Below are positions 23,589 through 35,036 of a DNA stretch of 64,000 nucleotides, piece after piece. Within the stretch, counting starts at the first letter, position 1. Each line of letters begins with the position of its first letter. A program made the position numbers and the translations under genes. Origin of the DNA: Symsagittifera roscoffensis (lineage: Eukaryota; Xenacoelomorpha; Acoela; Convolutidae); the NCBI RefSeq assembly GCF_963678635.1, contig NW_026970820.1, forward strand, positions 1,176,001 to 1,240,000, read 5' to 3'. The notes under the pieces were generated by a model. That model made no database searches. It saw nothing but the letters and a program-made list of their open reading frames with translations, and was not told the DNA's origin.

Positions 23589-25519
23589 TATAGGGATTAA
23601 AGCATCAAACGTACAATCATGAAATGAGAAATTCTAATCACTTATAACAATTTTCCATATTTCATTTTGCTCAGCAATTAATAAACTGTTGTATTTTTAA
23701 CTTGAAGAGCCTGTTATATTATCAAACAAAATTTTTCGATAAAAATTACATTTTTTTTTAGTTTTTCAAACAAAATTTTCAAATTTGAAACAAAAGAAAA
23801 CCCTGCATGTCTTTGCAGTAACTAAGTCAATGCACTGTAGCTACACTAGTGAATGTAAAACATAGTTAAAAAAACGGACAACTGAATCTGGTTTTTTAAA
23901 TTTAATTTTTTTTTGTTTGGCTTTTAAATAGGATCACGTGAATTAATAATTGAAATTGACCAAACAAGAATATAACACTCGCAATTTTTGTTCAAAATTG
24001 ACTAGAAAAATGATCAAACTACTCTATATTGCCTATGGCAAGCTCAAAACATCCATCAAAAACCACTTTTGTTCACTTTTAAAATTGAATTATTTTTCGA
24101 CCAAAAAAAGTTAGAGATGAAATTGAAAAAAAAACGAAAATTTACCTATTTTGAAAAAATTGGTGTCAAATTGCCTTATCCATAGAAACACTTTCTATGA
24201 ACCTATTCAGAAAGGTTTTGTTGAGCAATGCCGAAAAAATTACCCCTTTTGAGAAAAATTCAAAAAACACATTTTTGGTAAACTCAAAAAAGTGCAAAAA
24301 GTGGGAAAAGGGGTCTTCAAAATGAAACCATCCAAAAGTGGCATTAACTAACTGCCATTTTTTGTGAATTCAGACCCGCATGCAAAAAATTACGAAGATC
24401 CTACGTGAAGTTTTTGAGAACAGATTAGTTTCTCCGGAATTTTGGTATTACTAATTTCATTACTGTACTTATAATTAAAGTCAAATCAAAAAGTCGTAAA
24501 AACTACAATTTTTAATCAATTTTGACAAATAAATGATCAAAACCCACTAAATTGGCTATAGCATGTTCGAATCTACCATCAGAAACCATTTTTTCCCATT
24601 TCTGAAAATTTTCATTTTTTAAAAAATAAATGTTGAGTCACAAACGGGAAAAATCATACTTCTTCAAAAATTCAAAAAAAAATTGATCCATTTAAACTAA
24701 TTCATCAGGAAACACGTTGGGAACCTGTTCAGAATGGTTTTCATGATCATAGCAGCAAACTTTACCCATTTTGAGAAAAGTCGAAAAAACACCTTTTTAG
24801 TTAACTCAAAAAAGTGGAAAAAAAGGGGAAAGGGGTCTTGAAAACGAAACCATCCAAAAGTGGCATTTACTAACTGCCATTATTTTGTGAATTCAGACCC
24901 GCATGCAAAAATTTAGGAAAATCCTACGTGAAGTTTTTGAGAACAGATTAGTTTCTCAGGAATTTTGGTAGTACTAATTTCATTACTATACTTATAATTA
25001 AAGTCAAATGTAAAAGTCATAAAAACTACAATTTTTTATCAATTTTGACAATTTAATTATCAAAACCCACTAAATTGGCTATGGCAAGTTCGAATATACC
25101 ATCAGAAACCATTTTTTCCCCTTTTTGAAAATTTTCATTTTTTTGAAAATAAATGTTGAGTCACAAACGGGAAAAATCATATTTTTTCAAAAAGTCAAAA
25201 AAAACTGTTCCATTTAAACTTATTCATTAGGCCACACGTTGGGAACCTGTTCACAATGGTCTTCATGATTATAGCAGCAAAATTTACCCATTTTGAGAAA
25301 AGTCGAAAAAACACCTTTTTAGTTAACTGAAAAAAGTGGAAAAAGTGGGAAAAAGGGTCTTCAAAATGAAACCATCCAAAAATGGCATTAACAAACTGCC
25401 ATTATTTTCTAAATTCAGACCCGCATGCAAAAAATTAGGAAATTCTGACGTGCCGTTTAGCAGAACTCGATAGTTTCTAGGAATATGGACCAATGTAAAA
25501 AATTTATTGCCTTTTGACC

Positions 25520-25574
25520 GGAAGGGGCCCCTACCCCTTCCTAATCGCTTTTTGTGCTACACGCGACCATCTAG
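25520..25574 (+). other. Unit-end hairpin T11 plus CTAG
   Basis: Arms GGAAGGGG and CCCCTTCC (25520-25541), loop CCCCTA, CTAG 25571-25574. It is followed by the AGGAAATTG tag of U11. Confidence 0.85.
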
Positions 25575-26008
25575 AGGAAATTGTTTCGCCCCACCCACCC
25601 GACCAATATCATTTACCCACCCACCTGATCAGTCAGGCCACGACTACCATTTTTCGATTTGATCGAGTAACGAAAAGCTGTTTGTGATTCTCCATCACCT
25701 TAAAAATGAAGGAGCAGGTTTTTACTTAGCCAACTATCCTTTTGGGGGTAAAAAGGGTTTGATTTTTGATGCGTCTTTGCCCGAAAACCTCATCAAAAAG
25801 AATAATTTACCCGGCTTTTCTAGTATTTGCTGACCACATTTTCGATCTGTCTCTGGCCACGACGTCGTTTAGTTAATGTTCTTCCCCGACATTTTTTTCT
25901 ATAATCGTATATTTTTACGAATAAAAGAGATTGCCAATACATCAGCGCTGTCCAAAACAGATTAGGAAATTGAACAACTTTAGTTATTTTTTTTTTGATC
26001 GTCGTAAC

Positions 26009-26051
26009 GGATGCTCCCCACATGGGACCACAGGGGTCCCAGGGAGCATCC
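26009..26051 (+). other. Internal compound hairpin, U11
   Basis: Perfect outer arms GGATGCTCCC and GGGAGCATCC with inner GGGACC/GGTCCC. It starts 434 nt from the unit start. Confidence 0.85.
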
Positions 26052-27819
26052 CAAAAGGATTAAAGCAAAAGTTCAACAATTATTTACCCGTCAATTTGGG
26101 TCACTCTTGCGGTTCAACAATCTGTATTTTTTAAAAATGATTCCAAGAACAGTTCAGGGCTGCATGCAAAAAATAAGAACATTCTCACGCATCGGAATTA
26201 GGAAATTACTAATTATTTTTTTTAAATTCTCATTATTTGTAGTAGCTTTATAAGATCCAAAATGAAAAACTAAAAAATCAACAATTTTTAACTATTTTTG
26301 AAATTAAAACATTCTGTATCTACTAAATCGACAATGGCAAGCTCAAATACACCATCAAAAATCATTTTTTTTTTCACTTTTAAAAACTTAAATTTTTTTG
26401 AGAAAAAAAAAGTTGAGTCAGAAACGGGAAAAATCATATTTTTTCAAAATGTCAAAAAAATTGTTCCATTTAAACTTATTCAGTAGGCCATACGTTGGGA
26501 ACCTGTTCAGAATGTTTTACATAATCAATGCAGCAAAATTTACCCATTTTGAGAAAAGTGCAAAAAACGCCTTTTTGGTTAACTGAAAAAAGTGGAAAAA
26601 AGGGGAAAAGGGGTCTTCAAAATGAAACCATCCAAAAGTGGCATTAACTAACTGCCATTATTTTGTGAATTCAGACCCGCATGCAAAAATTTACGAAAAT
26701 CCTACGTGAAGTTTTTCAGAACAGATTAGTTTCTCCGGATTTTTGGTAGTACTGATTTCTTTACTGTACTTATAATTAAAGTCAAATCAAAAAGTCGTAA
26801 AAACTACAATTTTTAATCAATTTTGACAAATAAATGATCAAAACCCACTAAATTGGCTATGGCAAGTCCGAATCTAGCATCAGAAACCATTTTTTCCCAT
26901 TTCTGAAAATTTTCATTTTTTAAAAAATAAATGTTGAGTCACAAACGGGAAAAATCATATTTTTTCAAAAAGTCAAAAATAATTCCTCCATTTAAACTAA
27001 ATCATCAGGCCACACGTTAGGAACCTGTTCAGAATGGTTTCCATGATCAAAGCAGCAAAAGTCACCCATTTTGAGAAAAGTCGAAAAAACACCTTTTTAG
27101 TTAACTCAAAAAAGTGGAAAAAGTGGGGAAAGGGGTCTTCAAAATGAAACCATCCAAAAGTGGCATTAACAAACTGCCATTATTTTCTAATTTCAGACCT
27201 GCATGCAAAAAATTACGAAAATCCTACCTGAAGTTTTTGAGAACAGATTAGTTTCTCGGGAATTTTGGTAGTACTATTTTTATTACTATAATTATAATTA
27301 AAGTCAAAACTAAAAGTCGTAAAAACTACAATTTTTAATCAATTTTGACAAATAAATGGTCAAAACCCACTAAATTGGCTATGGCAAGTTCGAATATACC
27401 ATCAGAAACCATTTTTTCCCATTTTTGAAAATTTTCATTTTTTTGAAAATAAATGTTGAGTCACAAAAGGGAAAAATCAAATTTTTTCAAAAAGTCAAAA
27501 AAAACTGTTCCAATTAAACTTATTCCTTAGGCCAAACGTTGGGAACCTGTTCAGAATGGTTTTCATGATCATAGCAGCAAAATTTACCCATTTTGAGAAA
27601 AGTCGAAAAAACACCTTTTTAGTTAACTCGAAAAAGTGGAAAAAGTGGGAAAAAGGGTCTTCAAAATGAAACCATCCAAAAGTGGCATTAACAAACTGCC
27701 ATTATTTTCCAAATTCAGACCCGCATGCAAAAAATTAGGAAATTCTGACGTGCGGTTTAGCAGAACTCGATAGTTTCCTGGCATTAGTAACAACGTAAAA
27801 AATTTTTTGCCTTTTGACC

Positions 27820-27874
27820 GGAAGGGGCCCCTACCCCTTCCTAATCGCTTTTTGTGCTACACGCGACCATCTAG
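27820..27874 (+). other. Unit-end hairpin T12 plus CTAG
   Basis: Arms GGAAGGGG and CCCCTTCC (27820-27841), loop CCCCTA, CTAG 27871-27874. The following tag AGGGGGTCAGTGACC is seen only here. Confidence 0.85.
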
Positions 27875-28360
27875 AGGGGGTCAGTGACCATCCCCACCCA
27901 CCCGACCGAAATCAGTGTTTGACCATTTCACGTGATCAGTCAGTCCGCTTCCACGTCGTCTTTTTAAATTTGATTCATTCCGTAGCTGGAATCGATTAAT
28001 GGTATTGCCTAAGAAATAAAAGTTTGACAGACAGGACTGTTTGATAGAGAATTTTTCGGATCACTTTTTCTAAAAGATTTTCAAAATTAAATACTGAAAG
28101 TAATCATGCGCCTTCATCACATATGTCATCGAAGCAAATAGAGTACCGTGTTGGTTCCATAGATGTATCCCAGTATCCACAATGCTAAGAAGCAGGAAAA
28201 CTAAAATACCTTTCTATTAAATTTGAGATTCAATGTCTCCTGAAGGAAAAGAAAACGGTCTCCTAGGGTGCAAGTTTTCCGCAAAAAACTGTATAACCTG
28301 AAACGTAACAGCACAACATAGCGGCTGCTCTCTATTTCTCAGCTCTTTATTCGAGGTCCC

Positions 28361-28402
28361 GGATGCCCCTAACTGGGACCACAAGGGTCCCAGGGTGCAT
28401 CC
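28361..28402 (+). other. Internal compound hairpin, U12
   Basis: GGATGCCCCT (28361-28370) faces AGGGTGCATCC: the usual bulged C is a T here. Inner CTGGGACC/GGTCCCAG is intact. It starts 486 nt from the unit start. Confidence 0.78.
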
Positions 28403-30364
28403 TATAGGGATTAAAGCATCAAACGTACAATTCTATTCTATTCTATCAAACGAATCATACGAAAAGAGAATTTCTAATCACTTATTACAATTTTTCATAA
28501 TTCATTTTGCTCAACAATCACTAAACTATTGTATTTTTAAGTCAAAAAGCCTGTTATATATCAAACAAAATTTTTTGATAAAATTTACATTTTTTTTCGT
28601 TTTTCGAACAATATTTTCAATTTTGAACCTAAGGTATACAGTGCATTTCTTTGCAGTAGCTACTTCAGGTGCACTCTAGCTACACTAGTGAATGCAAAAA
28701 ATAGTAAAAAAAAAAACGACAACCGAATCTGGTTTCTTAAATTAGAAGTTTTTTTGTTCGGTTTTTAATTAGGATCACATCAAATAAAAATTGAAAGAGA
28801 GCAAAGACAATAATAAAAAAACTTGCTATTTTCGTTTAAAATTGACAATTAAAATGATCAAACTACAGTAAATTGCCTATGGCAAGCTAAAATCATCCAT
28901 CAGAAACCACTATTGTTCACTTTTGAAATTGAATTATTTTTCGACCAAAATTGACCAATTAAAATTAGTTAAAATTGAAAAAAAAATATCCCTGAATTTC
29001 AAAATACTGGTGCCAATCTATAATAACCATAGGAACACACTCTATGAACCTAATTGGAAAGGTTTTGATGAGCAAAGAAGAAAAATTACCCATTTTGAGA
29101 AAAGTGCAAAAAACACCTTTTTGGTTAACTGAAAAAAGTGGAAAAAGTGGTTAAAGGGGTCTTCAAAACAAAACCATCCAAATGTGGCATTAAGTAACTG
29201 CCATTATTTTGTAAATTCAGACCCGCATGCGCAATATTAGAAAAATCCTACGGAAAGTTTGTGAGAACAGATTAGTTTCTCGGGAATTTTGGTAGTACGA
29301 TTTTTATTACTATAATTATAATTAAAGTCAAATCTAAAAGTCGTAAAAACTACAATTTTTAATCAATTTTGACAAATAAATGATCAAAACCCACTAAATT
29401 GGCTATGGCAAGTTCGAATCTACCATCAGAAATCATTTTTTCCCATTTCTGAAAATTTTCACTTTAAAAAAAATAAATATTGAGTCACAAACGTGAAAAA
29501 TCATACTTTTTCAAAAAGTCAAAAAAAATTGATCCATTTAAACTAATTCATCAGGCCACACGTTAGGAACCTGTTCAGAATTGTTTCCATGATCAAAGCA
29601 GCAAAAGTAACCCATTTTGAGAAAAGTCGAAAAAACACCTTTTTAGTTAACTCAAAAAGTGGAAAAAGTGGGGAAAGGGGTCTTCAAAACGAAACCATCC
29701 AAAAATGGCATTAACTAACTGCCATTATTTTGTGAATTCAGACCCGCATGCAAAAATTTACGAAAATCCTACGAGAATTTTTTGAGAACAGATTAGTTTC
29801 TCCGGAATTTTGGTAGTACTAATTTCATTACTGTACTTATAATCAAAGTCTAATCAAAAAATCGCAAAATCTACAATTTTTAATCAATTTTGACAAATAA
29901 ATGATCAAAACCCACTAAGTTGGCTATGGCAAGTTCGAATCTACCATCAGAAACCATTTTTTCCCATTTCTGAAAAGTTTCATTTTTAAAAAAATAAATG
30001 TTGAGTCACAAACGGGAAAAATCATATTTTTTCAAAAATTCAAAAAAAATTGTTCCATTTAAACTAATTCATCAGTTCACACGTTAGGAACCTGTTCAGA
30101 ATGGTTCGCATAATCAAAGCAGCAAAAGTCACCCATTTTGAGAAAAGTCGAAAAAACACCTTTTTAGTTAACTCAAAAAAGTGGAAAATGTGGGAAAAGG
30201 GGTCTTCAAAATGAAACCATCAAAAAATGGCATTAACAAACTGCCATTATTTTCTAAATTCAGACCCGCATGCAAAAAATTAGGAAATTCTGACGTGCCG
30301 TTTAGCAGAAGTCGATAGTTTCTAGGAATATGGACCAATGTAAAAAATTTATTGCCTTTTGACC

Positions 30365-30419
30365 GGAAGGGGCCCCTACCCCTTCCTAATCGCTTTTTGT
30401 GCTACACGCGACCATCTAG
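30365..30419 (+). other. Unit-end hairpin T13 plus CTAG
   Basis: Arms GGAAGGGG and CCCCTTCC (30365-30386), loop CCCCTA, CTAG 30416-30419. It is followed by GGGGCAGGG of the F head. Confidence 0.85.
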
Positions 30420-30504
30420 GGGGCAGGGTTGTGTGGTCTACTATTGTTTCAAGGTGTTTGCATCGCGTGGGGGCGAATACGAACAGTGCTCAACGCACTC
30501 GCAG

Positions 30505-30529
30505 AAAGAGCACCCTGCGGGTGCTCTTT
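30505..30529 (+). other. Head hairpin of U13 followed by a T-run
   Basis: Perfect 11-bp arms AAAGAGCACCC (30505-30515) and GGGTGCTCTTT (30519-30529), loop TGC. The T-rich right arm runs into further T bases. Alone it would resemble a bacterial intrinsic terminator. It lies 85 nt from the unit start, roughly where D has GCGCCC/GGGCGC, so I read it as the F counterpart of that head hairpin. Confidence 0.75.
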
Positions 30530-30715
30530 TTGCTCGAAAACTAAGTCGATTTAAATCTTTTAATATACATATTTTGTCCTAATTTATATTTTTTTTTGCT
30601 AAATGTTCTCAGTTAAACTCCCATGATACCTCAAATTGTATTCCTGGCAGGGCATTTTAATAAGTCACTCTGTGGCTCGATCAGTTAACTACCAAATACA
30701 ATTTGATTTACGAAA

Positions 30716-30755
30716 TGGACTGTTTCAACGAAAACAAGTTTTCGGAAACAGTCCA
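30716..30755 (+). other. Two-part hairpin of U13
   Basis: Outer arms TGGACTGTTTC (30716-30726) and GAAACAGTCCA (30745-30755) pair over 11 bp. After a 2-nt bulge, inner CGAAAA (30729-30734) pairs with TTTTCG (30739-30744). The outer-plus-inner architecture matches the compound hairpins of other families, with unrelated sequence, 296 nt from the unit start. Confidence 0.82.
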
Positions 30756-31979
30756 AATTTGTAATTACGTTCCTAAATACAAACAAAGAGAAAGCTAAAG
30801 CTTTGGTTAAACTAACAGAACCCAGCCCATGTATTTGTTCTTATCGACTGTTCAAACACATAACAACTATGTTAAAAACTAAGTCAGCAAAAATAAAACA
30901 AAACAAAATATCGAGAAAGAAATGAAAGTTTATCAAAAAAAAATATGCAAAAAATTCGAATAATTCTTTTTTTATTAGTCAGGAAAACCTCAGTTTTAAA
31001 AATATGATACTTGAGAGGCCTGTTTTGACGCGTTATTACAGTTTAGGCACGTTTAGAGTTCGCAACCCACAATGATCGGTTAACTTTGATGTTTGTTTTA
31101 CAAACACGATTTTTATTTACCACAATCAAAATTTCATTACTCTCGAACCACTTGAGTAAAATAGATGAAAATTTTTCTATCAGAACTAACATGTCAAGGG
31201 TTTTTGAGGTATATAATAAATGCACCCAGTTAAATATTTTATTTTGGCTAATTTTTGAAAAAACTTAAAAAATTTGAAAAAACAATTTTTTTTTCAGATT
31301 TGGCGTTCAAAAAGTGCCTTCTATGATGGACCAGCAAAAAATTTGTTCTGAGACCATAAGTTTGGCTCATTAAAGTATCCAAACTCGTTAATTGTTTATA
31401 AGAAAAAAGTTTAGAAGAACATTGATTTTTTGAAAAAAAGCGAAAAAAAACATGAAAAAATCAAATTTTGGCAGGAGAATTCTCAAAAAATCAAAAAACA
31501 AGTTTTCTATCTCTTTACTCCAATAAACTAATGCGGCCACGACAATCATTTTTTGTGATCAGTGAAAAAGTCGAGAAACGAGCGGAACCTTGACTTTTCT
31601 GAATTTTGACAAAAAATTTCGCAAAAAAACATCAAAAATCTCGAAAAATTTACAGAAAAAATTTTACCAAAAAATACACCATTCGATTCCCTCAACTGTG
31701 CTACTATCCAAAAAAAACATCACTTTTTTGCATTTTCTCAACCAAAATTGAGTTATTGGGGCATTTTTGAAAAAAATCGTGATTTTGACCAAAAAAAACG
31801 CCTCTTTTTCCCCAAAAAGTGCAACTCATATCATTATTTCGGAAAAACGCCTTCCCAAGTTATATCTTAGAAATTTGTCCTCTACCTACATGCAAAGTTT
31901 GAAGAAATTCTATACTGCCGTTTTCGAGAACTTGAATAATTTTTTTCTTTTCCTAATTAGGTATTTTTTCTAGTTGACC

Positions 31980-32040
31980 GGCAAGGAAACCCTACCCTTG
32001 CCTAAAGGATTCACAAAGCCGGACCGCGACGACCACCTAG
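31980..32040 (+). other. Unit-end hairpin T14 plus CTAG (GGCAAGG version)
   Basis: Arms GGCAAGG (31980-31986) and CCTTGCC (31996-32002), loop AAACCCTAC. This is a fourth arm sequence, still fully paired and still containing CCCTA in the loop. The spacer is 34 nt; CTAG is 32037-32040, preceded by CGACCAC. Confidence 0.85.
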
Positions 32041-32516
32041 AGGAAATTGTTTCGCCCCACCCACCCGACCTAAGCCTTTACCCACCCACCTGATCAGTCA
32101 GTGCGCCTTCACGTCTTCTTTTGAAAATTGATTCATTCCGTAGCTGGAATTGATTAATGGTTTTCCCTAATACATGAAACTTTGACAGACAGATATCCAA
32201 CTATTTGATAGAGCATTTTTCGAATCACTTCTTCAAATAGATTTTCAAAAAAAGCCTAAAAAAAATCATGCGCTTTTATTACATATGTCATCGAAGCAAA
32301 AAGAGTACCGTGTTGGTTCCATAAATGGCTCCCAGTACCCACAATGCTAAGATGCAGGAAAAATACCTTTCTATTAAATTTGAGATACAATGTCTCATGA
32401 AGGAAATAGAAACGCTATCCTAGGGTGCAGGTTTTCTGAAAAAATGGTATCAGCTGAAACATAACAGCACAACATAGCGGCTGCTCTCTATTTCTCTGCT
32501 CTTTATTCGAGGTCCC

Positions 32517-32558
32517 GGATGCCCCTACCTGGGACCACAAGGGTCCCAGGGCGCATCC
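32517..32558 (+). other. Internal compound hairpin, U14
   Basis: A-type fold: inner CCTGGGACC/GGTCCCAGG, outer GGATGC (32517-32522) with GCATCC (32553-32558). It starts 476 nt from the unit start. Confidence 0.8.
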
Positions 32559-34491
32559 TATAGGGATTAAAGCATCAAACGTACAATCATGAAATGAGAA
32601 ATTCTAATCACTTATTACAATGTTCCATATTTCATTTTGCTCAGCAATCAGTAAACTGTTGTATTTTTAACTTGAAGAGCCTATTATATTATCAAACAAA
32701 ATTTTTCGATAAAAATTACATTTTCTTTTAGTTTTTCAAACAATATTTTACAATTTGAAACAAAAAGAAACCTTGCATTTCTTTGCAGTAACTAAGTCAG
32801 TGCACTGTAGCTACACTAGTGAATGTAAAACATAGTTAAAAAAACGGACAACTGAATCTGGTTTTTTAAATTTAATGTTTTTTTGTTCGGCTTTTAAATA
32901 GGATCACGTCAATTAATAATTGAAATTGAGCAAAGACAAGAATATAACACTCGCAATTTTTGTTCAATATTGACTAGAAAAGTGATCAAACCACTCTATA
33001 TTGCCTATGGCAAGCTCAAAACATCCATCAAAAACCACTTTTGTTCACTTTTAAAATTGAATTATTTTTCGACCAAAAAAAGTTAGAGATGAAATTGAAA
33101 AAAAAACGAAAATTTACTTAATTTGAAAAAATTGGTGTCAAACTGCCTTATCCATAGAAACACTTTCTATGAACCTATTCAGAAAGGTTTTGTTGAGCAA
33201 TGCCGAAAAAATTACCCCTTTTGAGAAAAATTCAAAAAACACATTTTTGGTTAACTCAAAAAAGTGGAAAAAGTGGGAAAAGCGGTCTTCAAAACGAAAC
33301 CATCCAAAAGTTGCATTAACTAACTGCCATTATTTTGTAAATTCAGACCCGCATGCAAAAAATAACGAAAATCCTACAGGAACTTTTTGAGAACAAATTA
33401 GTTTCTCCGGAATTTTGGTAGTACTGTTTTTATTACTATAATTATAATTAAAGTCAAATCTAAAAGTCGTAAAAACTACAATTTTTAATCAATTTTGACA
33501 AATAAATGATCAAAACCCACTAAATTGGCTATGGCAAGTTCGAATATACCATCAGAAACCATTTTTTCCCACTTTTGAAATTTTTCATTTTTTTGAAAAT
33601 TTATGTTGAGTCACAAACGGGAAAAACCATATTTTTTCAAAATGTCAAAAACAGTTGTTCTTTTCAAGTTAGTTCATAAGGTCACATGTTATGAACCTGT
33701 TCAGAATGGTTCTCATGTTCAAAGCCATACAAATTACCCATTTTGAGAAAAATTCAAAAAACACCTTTTTGGTTAACTCAAAAAAGTGGAAAAAGTGGAG
33801 AAAGGTGTCTTCAAAACGAAACCATCCAAAAGTGGCATTAACTAACTGCCATTTTTTTGTAAATTCAGACCCGCATGCAAAAATTTACGAAAATCCTACG
33901 TGAAGTTTTTGAGAACAGATTAGTTTCTCGGGAATTTTGGTAGTACTATTTTTATTACTATAATAATTTTTAAAGTCAAAACTAAAAGTGGTAAAAACTA
34001 CAATTTTTAATCAATTTTGACAAATTAATGATCAAAACCCACTAAATTGGCTATGGCAAGTTCGAATGTACCATCAGAAACCATTTTTTCCTATTTTTGA
34101 AAATTTTCATTTTTTTGAAATTAAATGTTGAGTCACAAACGGGAAAAAACAAATTTTTTCAAAAAGTCAAAAAAAAATATTCCATTTAAACTAATTCATC
34201 AGGCTACACGTTAGGAACCTGTTCAGAATGGTTTTCATGATCAAAGCAGCAAAAGTCACCCATTTTGAGAAAAGTCGAAAAAACACCTTTTTAGTTAACT
34301 CAAAAAAGTGGAAAAAGTGGGAAAAGGGGTCTTCAAAATGAAACCATCCAAAAATGGCATTAACAAACTGCCATTATTTTCCAAATTCAGACCCGCATGC
34401 AAAAAATTAGGAAATTCTGACGTGCGGTTTAGCAGAACTCGATAGTTACTAGGAAAATTTACCACTGTAAAAAATTTATTGCCTTTTGACC

Positions 34492-34546
34492 GGAAGGGGC
34501 CCCTACCCCTTCCTAATCGCTTTTTGTGCTACACGCGACCATCTAG
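34492..34546 (+). other. Unit-end hairpin T15 plus CTAG
   Basis: Arms GGAAGGGG and CCCCTTCC (34492-34513), loop CCCCTA, CTAG 34543-34546, directly followed by CACAATCAGG of a D head. Confidence 0.85.
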
Positions 34547-34673
34547 CACAATCAGGTACTAGTGGCTTGTTTTGAGTTTTTAGTAATTTCTGGAACCAAA
34601 AGAGAGTGTCTTCAAGCAACGACATCATGTGGTCAAGCAAATGCGTGGACTTCTACGCATTCCCATTCGCAAT

Positions 34674-34688
34674 GCGCCCTTCGGGCGC
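34674..34688 (+). other. Head hairpin of family D, U15
   Basis: Arms GCGCCC (34674-34679) and GGGCGC (34683-34688), loop TTC, 127 nt from the unit start, as in U6. Confidence 0.75.
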
Positions 34689-34993
34689 AAATGGCAATGC
34701 TCAATTTATTTTGCCAGGTGAAAAAATAAATTAATTAAAAAAATCATATAAAATTTACTTTAAACTACCACCAAAAAACGCAAAGCTTTCAAAGTGTAAG
34801 AAAATCAAGTTTTTGCCATTACCGGACATGCAGTGAGACTGGTTTTGGCAAAAGTAAAATAGAAAATGTAGAAAATAGAAAGTAAAGAATTGTTCAAAAA
34901 AAAGAGCGCAACATCTGAAATTTATTTGATCTCCGCTAATGACAAAATTATGATCAGGCTGATTTCAGATAAAAGCGTACAATTTAAGGTTAC

Positions 34994-35036
34994 GGCTGCT
35001 CCCTCTAACGGTCCCAGAGGGACCGAGTGAGTATCC
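34994..35036 (+). other. Internal compound hairpin, U15
   Basis: Swapped inner arms GGTCCC (35010-35015) and GGGACC (35019-35024), loop AGA. The outer right side reads GAGTATCC, which pairs less well than in U6 or U16. It starts 447 nt from the unit start. Confidence 0.72.

Larger units (their letters stand above)
23067..25574 (+). repeat. U10: family A unit, twin of U19
   Basis: Complete 2508-nt unit. The head starts GGGTCCTTAACCGTCCCC, then CCACCCAACCG. Anchors are GAATGT 23851, GCATGC 24378, 24901 and 25423, spacing 527, 523 and 522. It is near-identical to U19 (2506 nt at 43782). The two copies have different neighbours on both sides: C2 and C2 here, A and B there. No gene supported. Confidence 0.88.
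25575..27874 (+). repeat. U11: family C2 unit, copy of U9 and U17
   Basis: Complete 2300-nt unit. Anchors are GCATGC 26162, 26679, 27201 and 27723, spacing 517, 522 and 522. It is closest to U17: after the first 14 nt they look the same wherever I compared them. The tag differs (AGGAAATTG here, AGGTTACTC in U17). It shares U9's fused C head and A body. No gene supported. Confidence 0.88.
27875..30419 (+). repeat. U12: family A unit
   Basis: Complete 2545-nt unit, the longest here. The head reads AGGGGGTCAGTGACCATCCC, then the C-rich block. The region after the hairpin resembles U1 and U23. Anchors are GAATGC 28690 (degenerate), GCATGC 29225, 29746 and 30268, spacing 535, 521 and 522. No gene supported. 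Confidence 0.87.
30420..32040 (+). repeat. U13: family F unit, single copy
   Basis: Complete but short unit (1621 nt), the only F member here. The head is G-rich on this strand (GGGGCAGGG, GTGGGGGCG), the opposite of the C-rich A, B and C heads. It lacks the GGGACC compound hairpin and the ~520-nt monomers. Instead it has an 11-bp hairpin near 30505 and a long two-part hairpin at 30716. The tail keeps an ACATGC anchor at 31888 and ends with its own terminal hairpin version. About 30780-31860 is AT-rich with nothing I recognise. No gene supported. Confidence 0.83.
32041..34546 (+). repeat. U14: family A unit, twin of U21
   Basis: Complete 2506-nt unit with tag AGGAAATTG. Anchors are GAATGT 32821, GCATGC 33351, 33873 and 34395, spacing 530, 522 and 522. 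It is near-identical to U21 (48759) except in the first bases, where U21 has AGGTTACTC. The next unit is D here and B after U21. No gene supported; the 73- and 70-codon frames at 33169 and 33691 lie inside monomers. Confidence 0.88.

Noticed and set aside
30505-30535. Bacterial intrinsic terminator
   Set aside because: Stem plus T-run fits, but there is no upstream gene, the rest of the window is non-bacterial in character, and D units have an analogous hairpin without a T-run at a similar offset.
33691-33903. Recurring frames ending in HFEKS-type sequence in many monomers
   Set aside because: The same DNA motif is open by chance over 60-80 codons in several copies and closed in others; lengths vary and no start is conserved.
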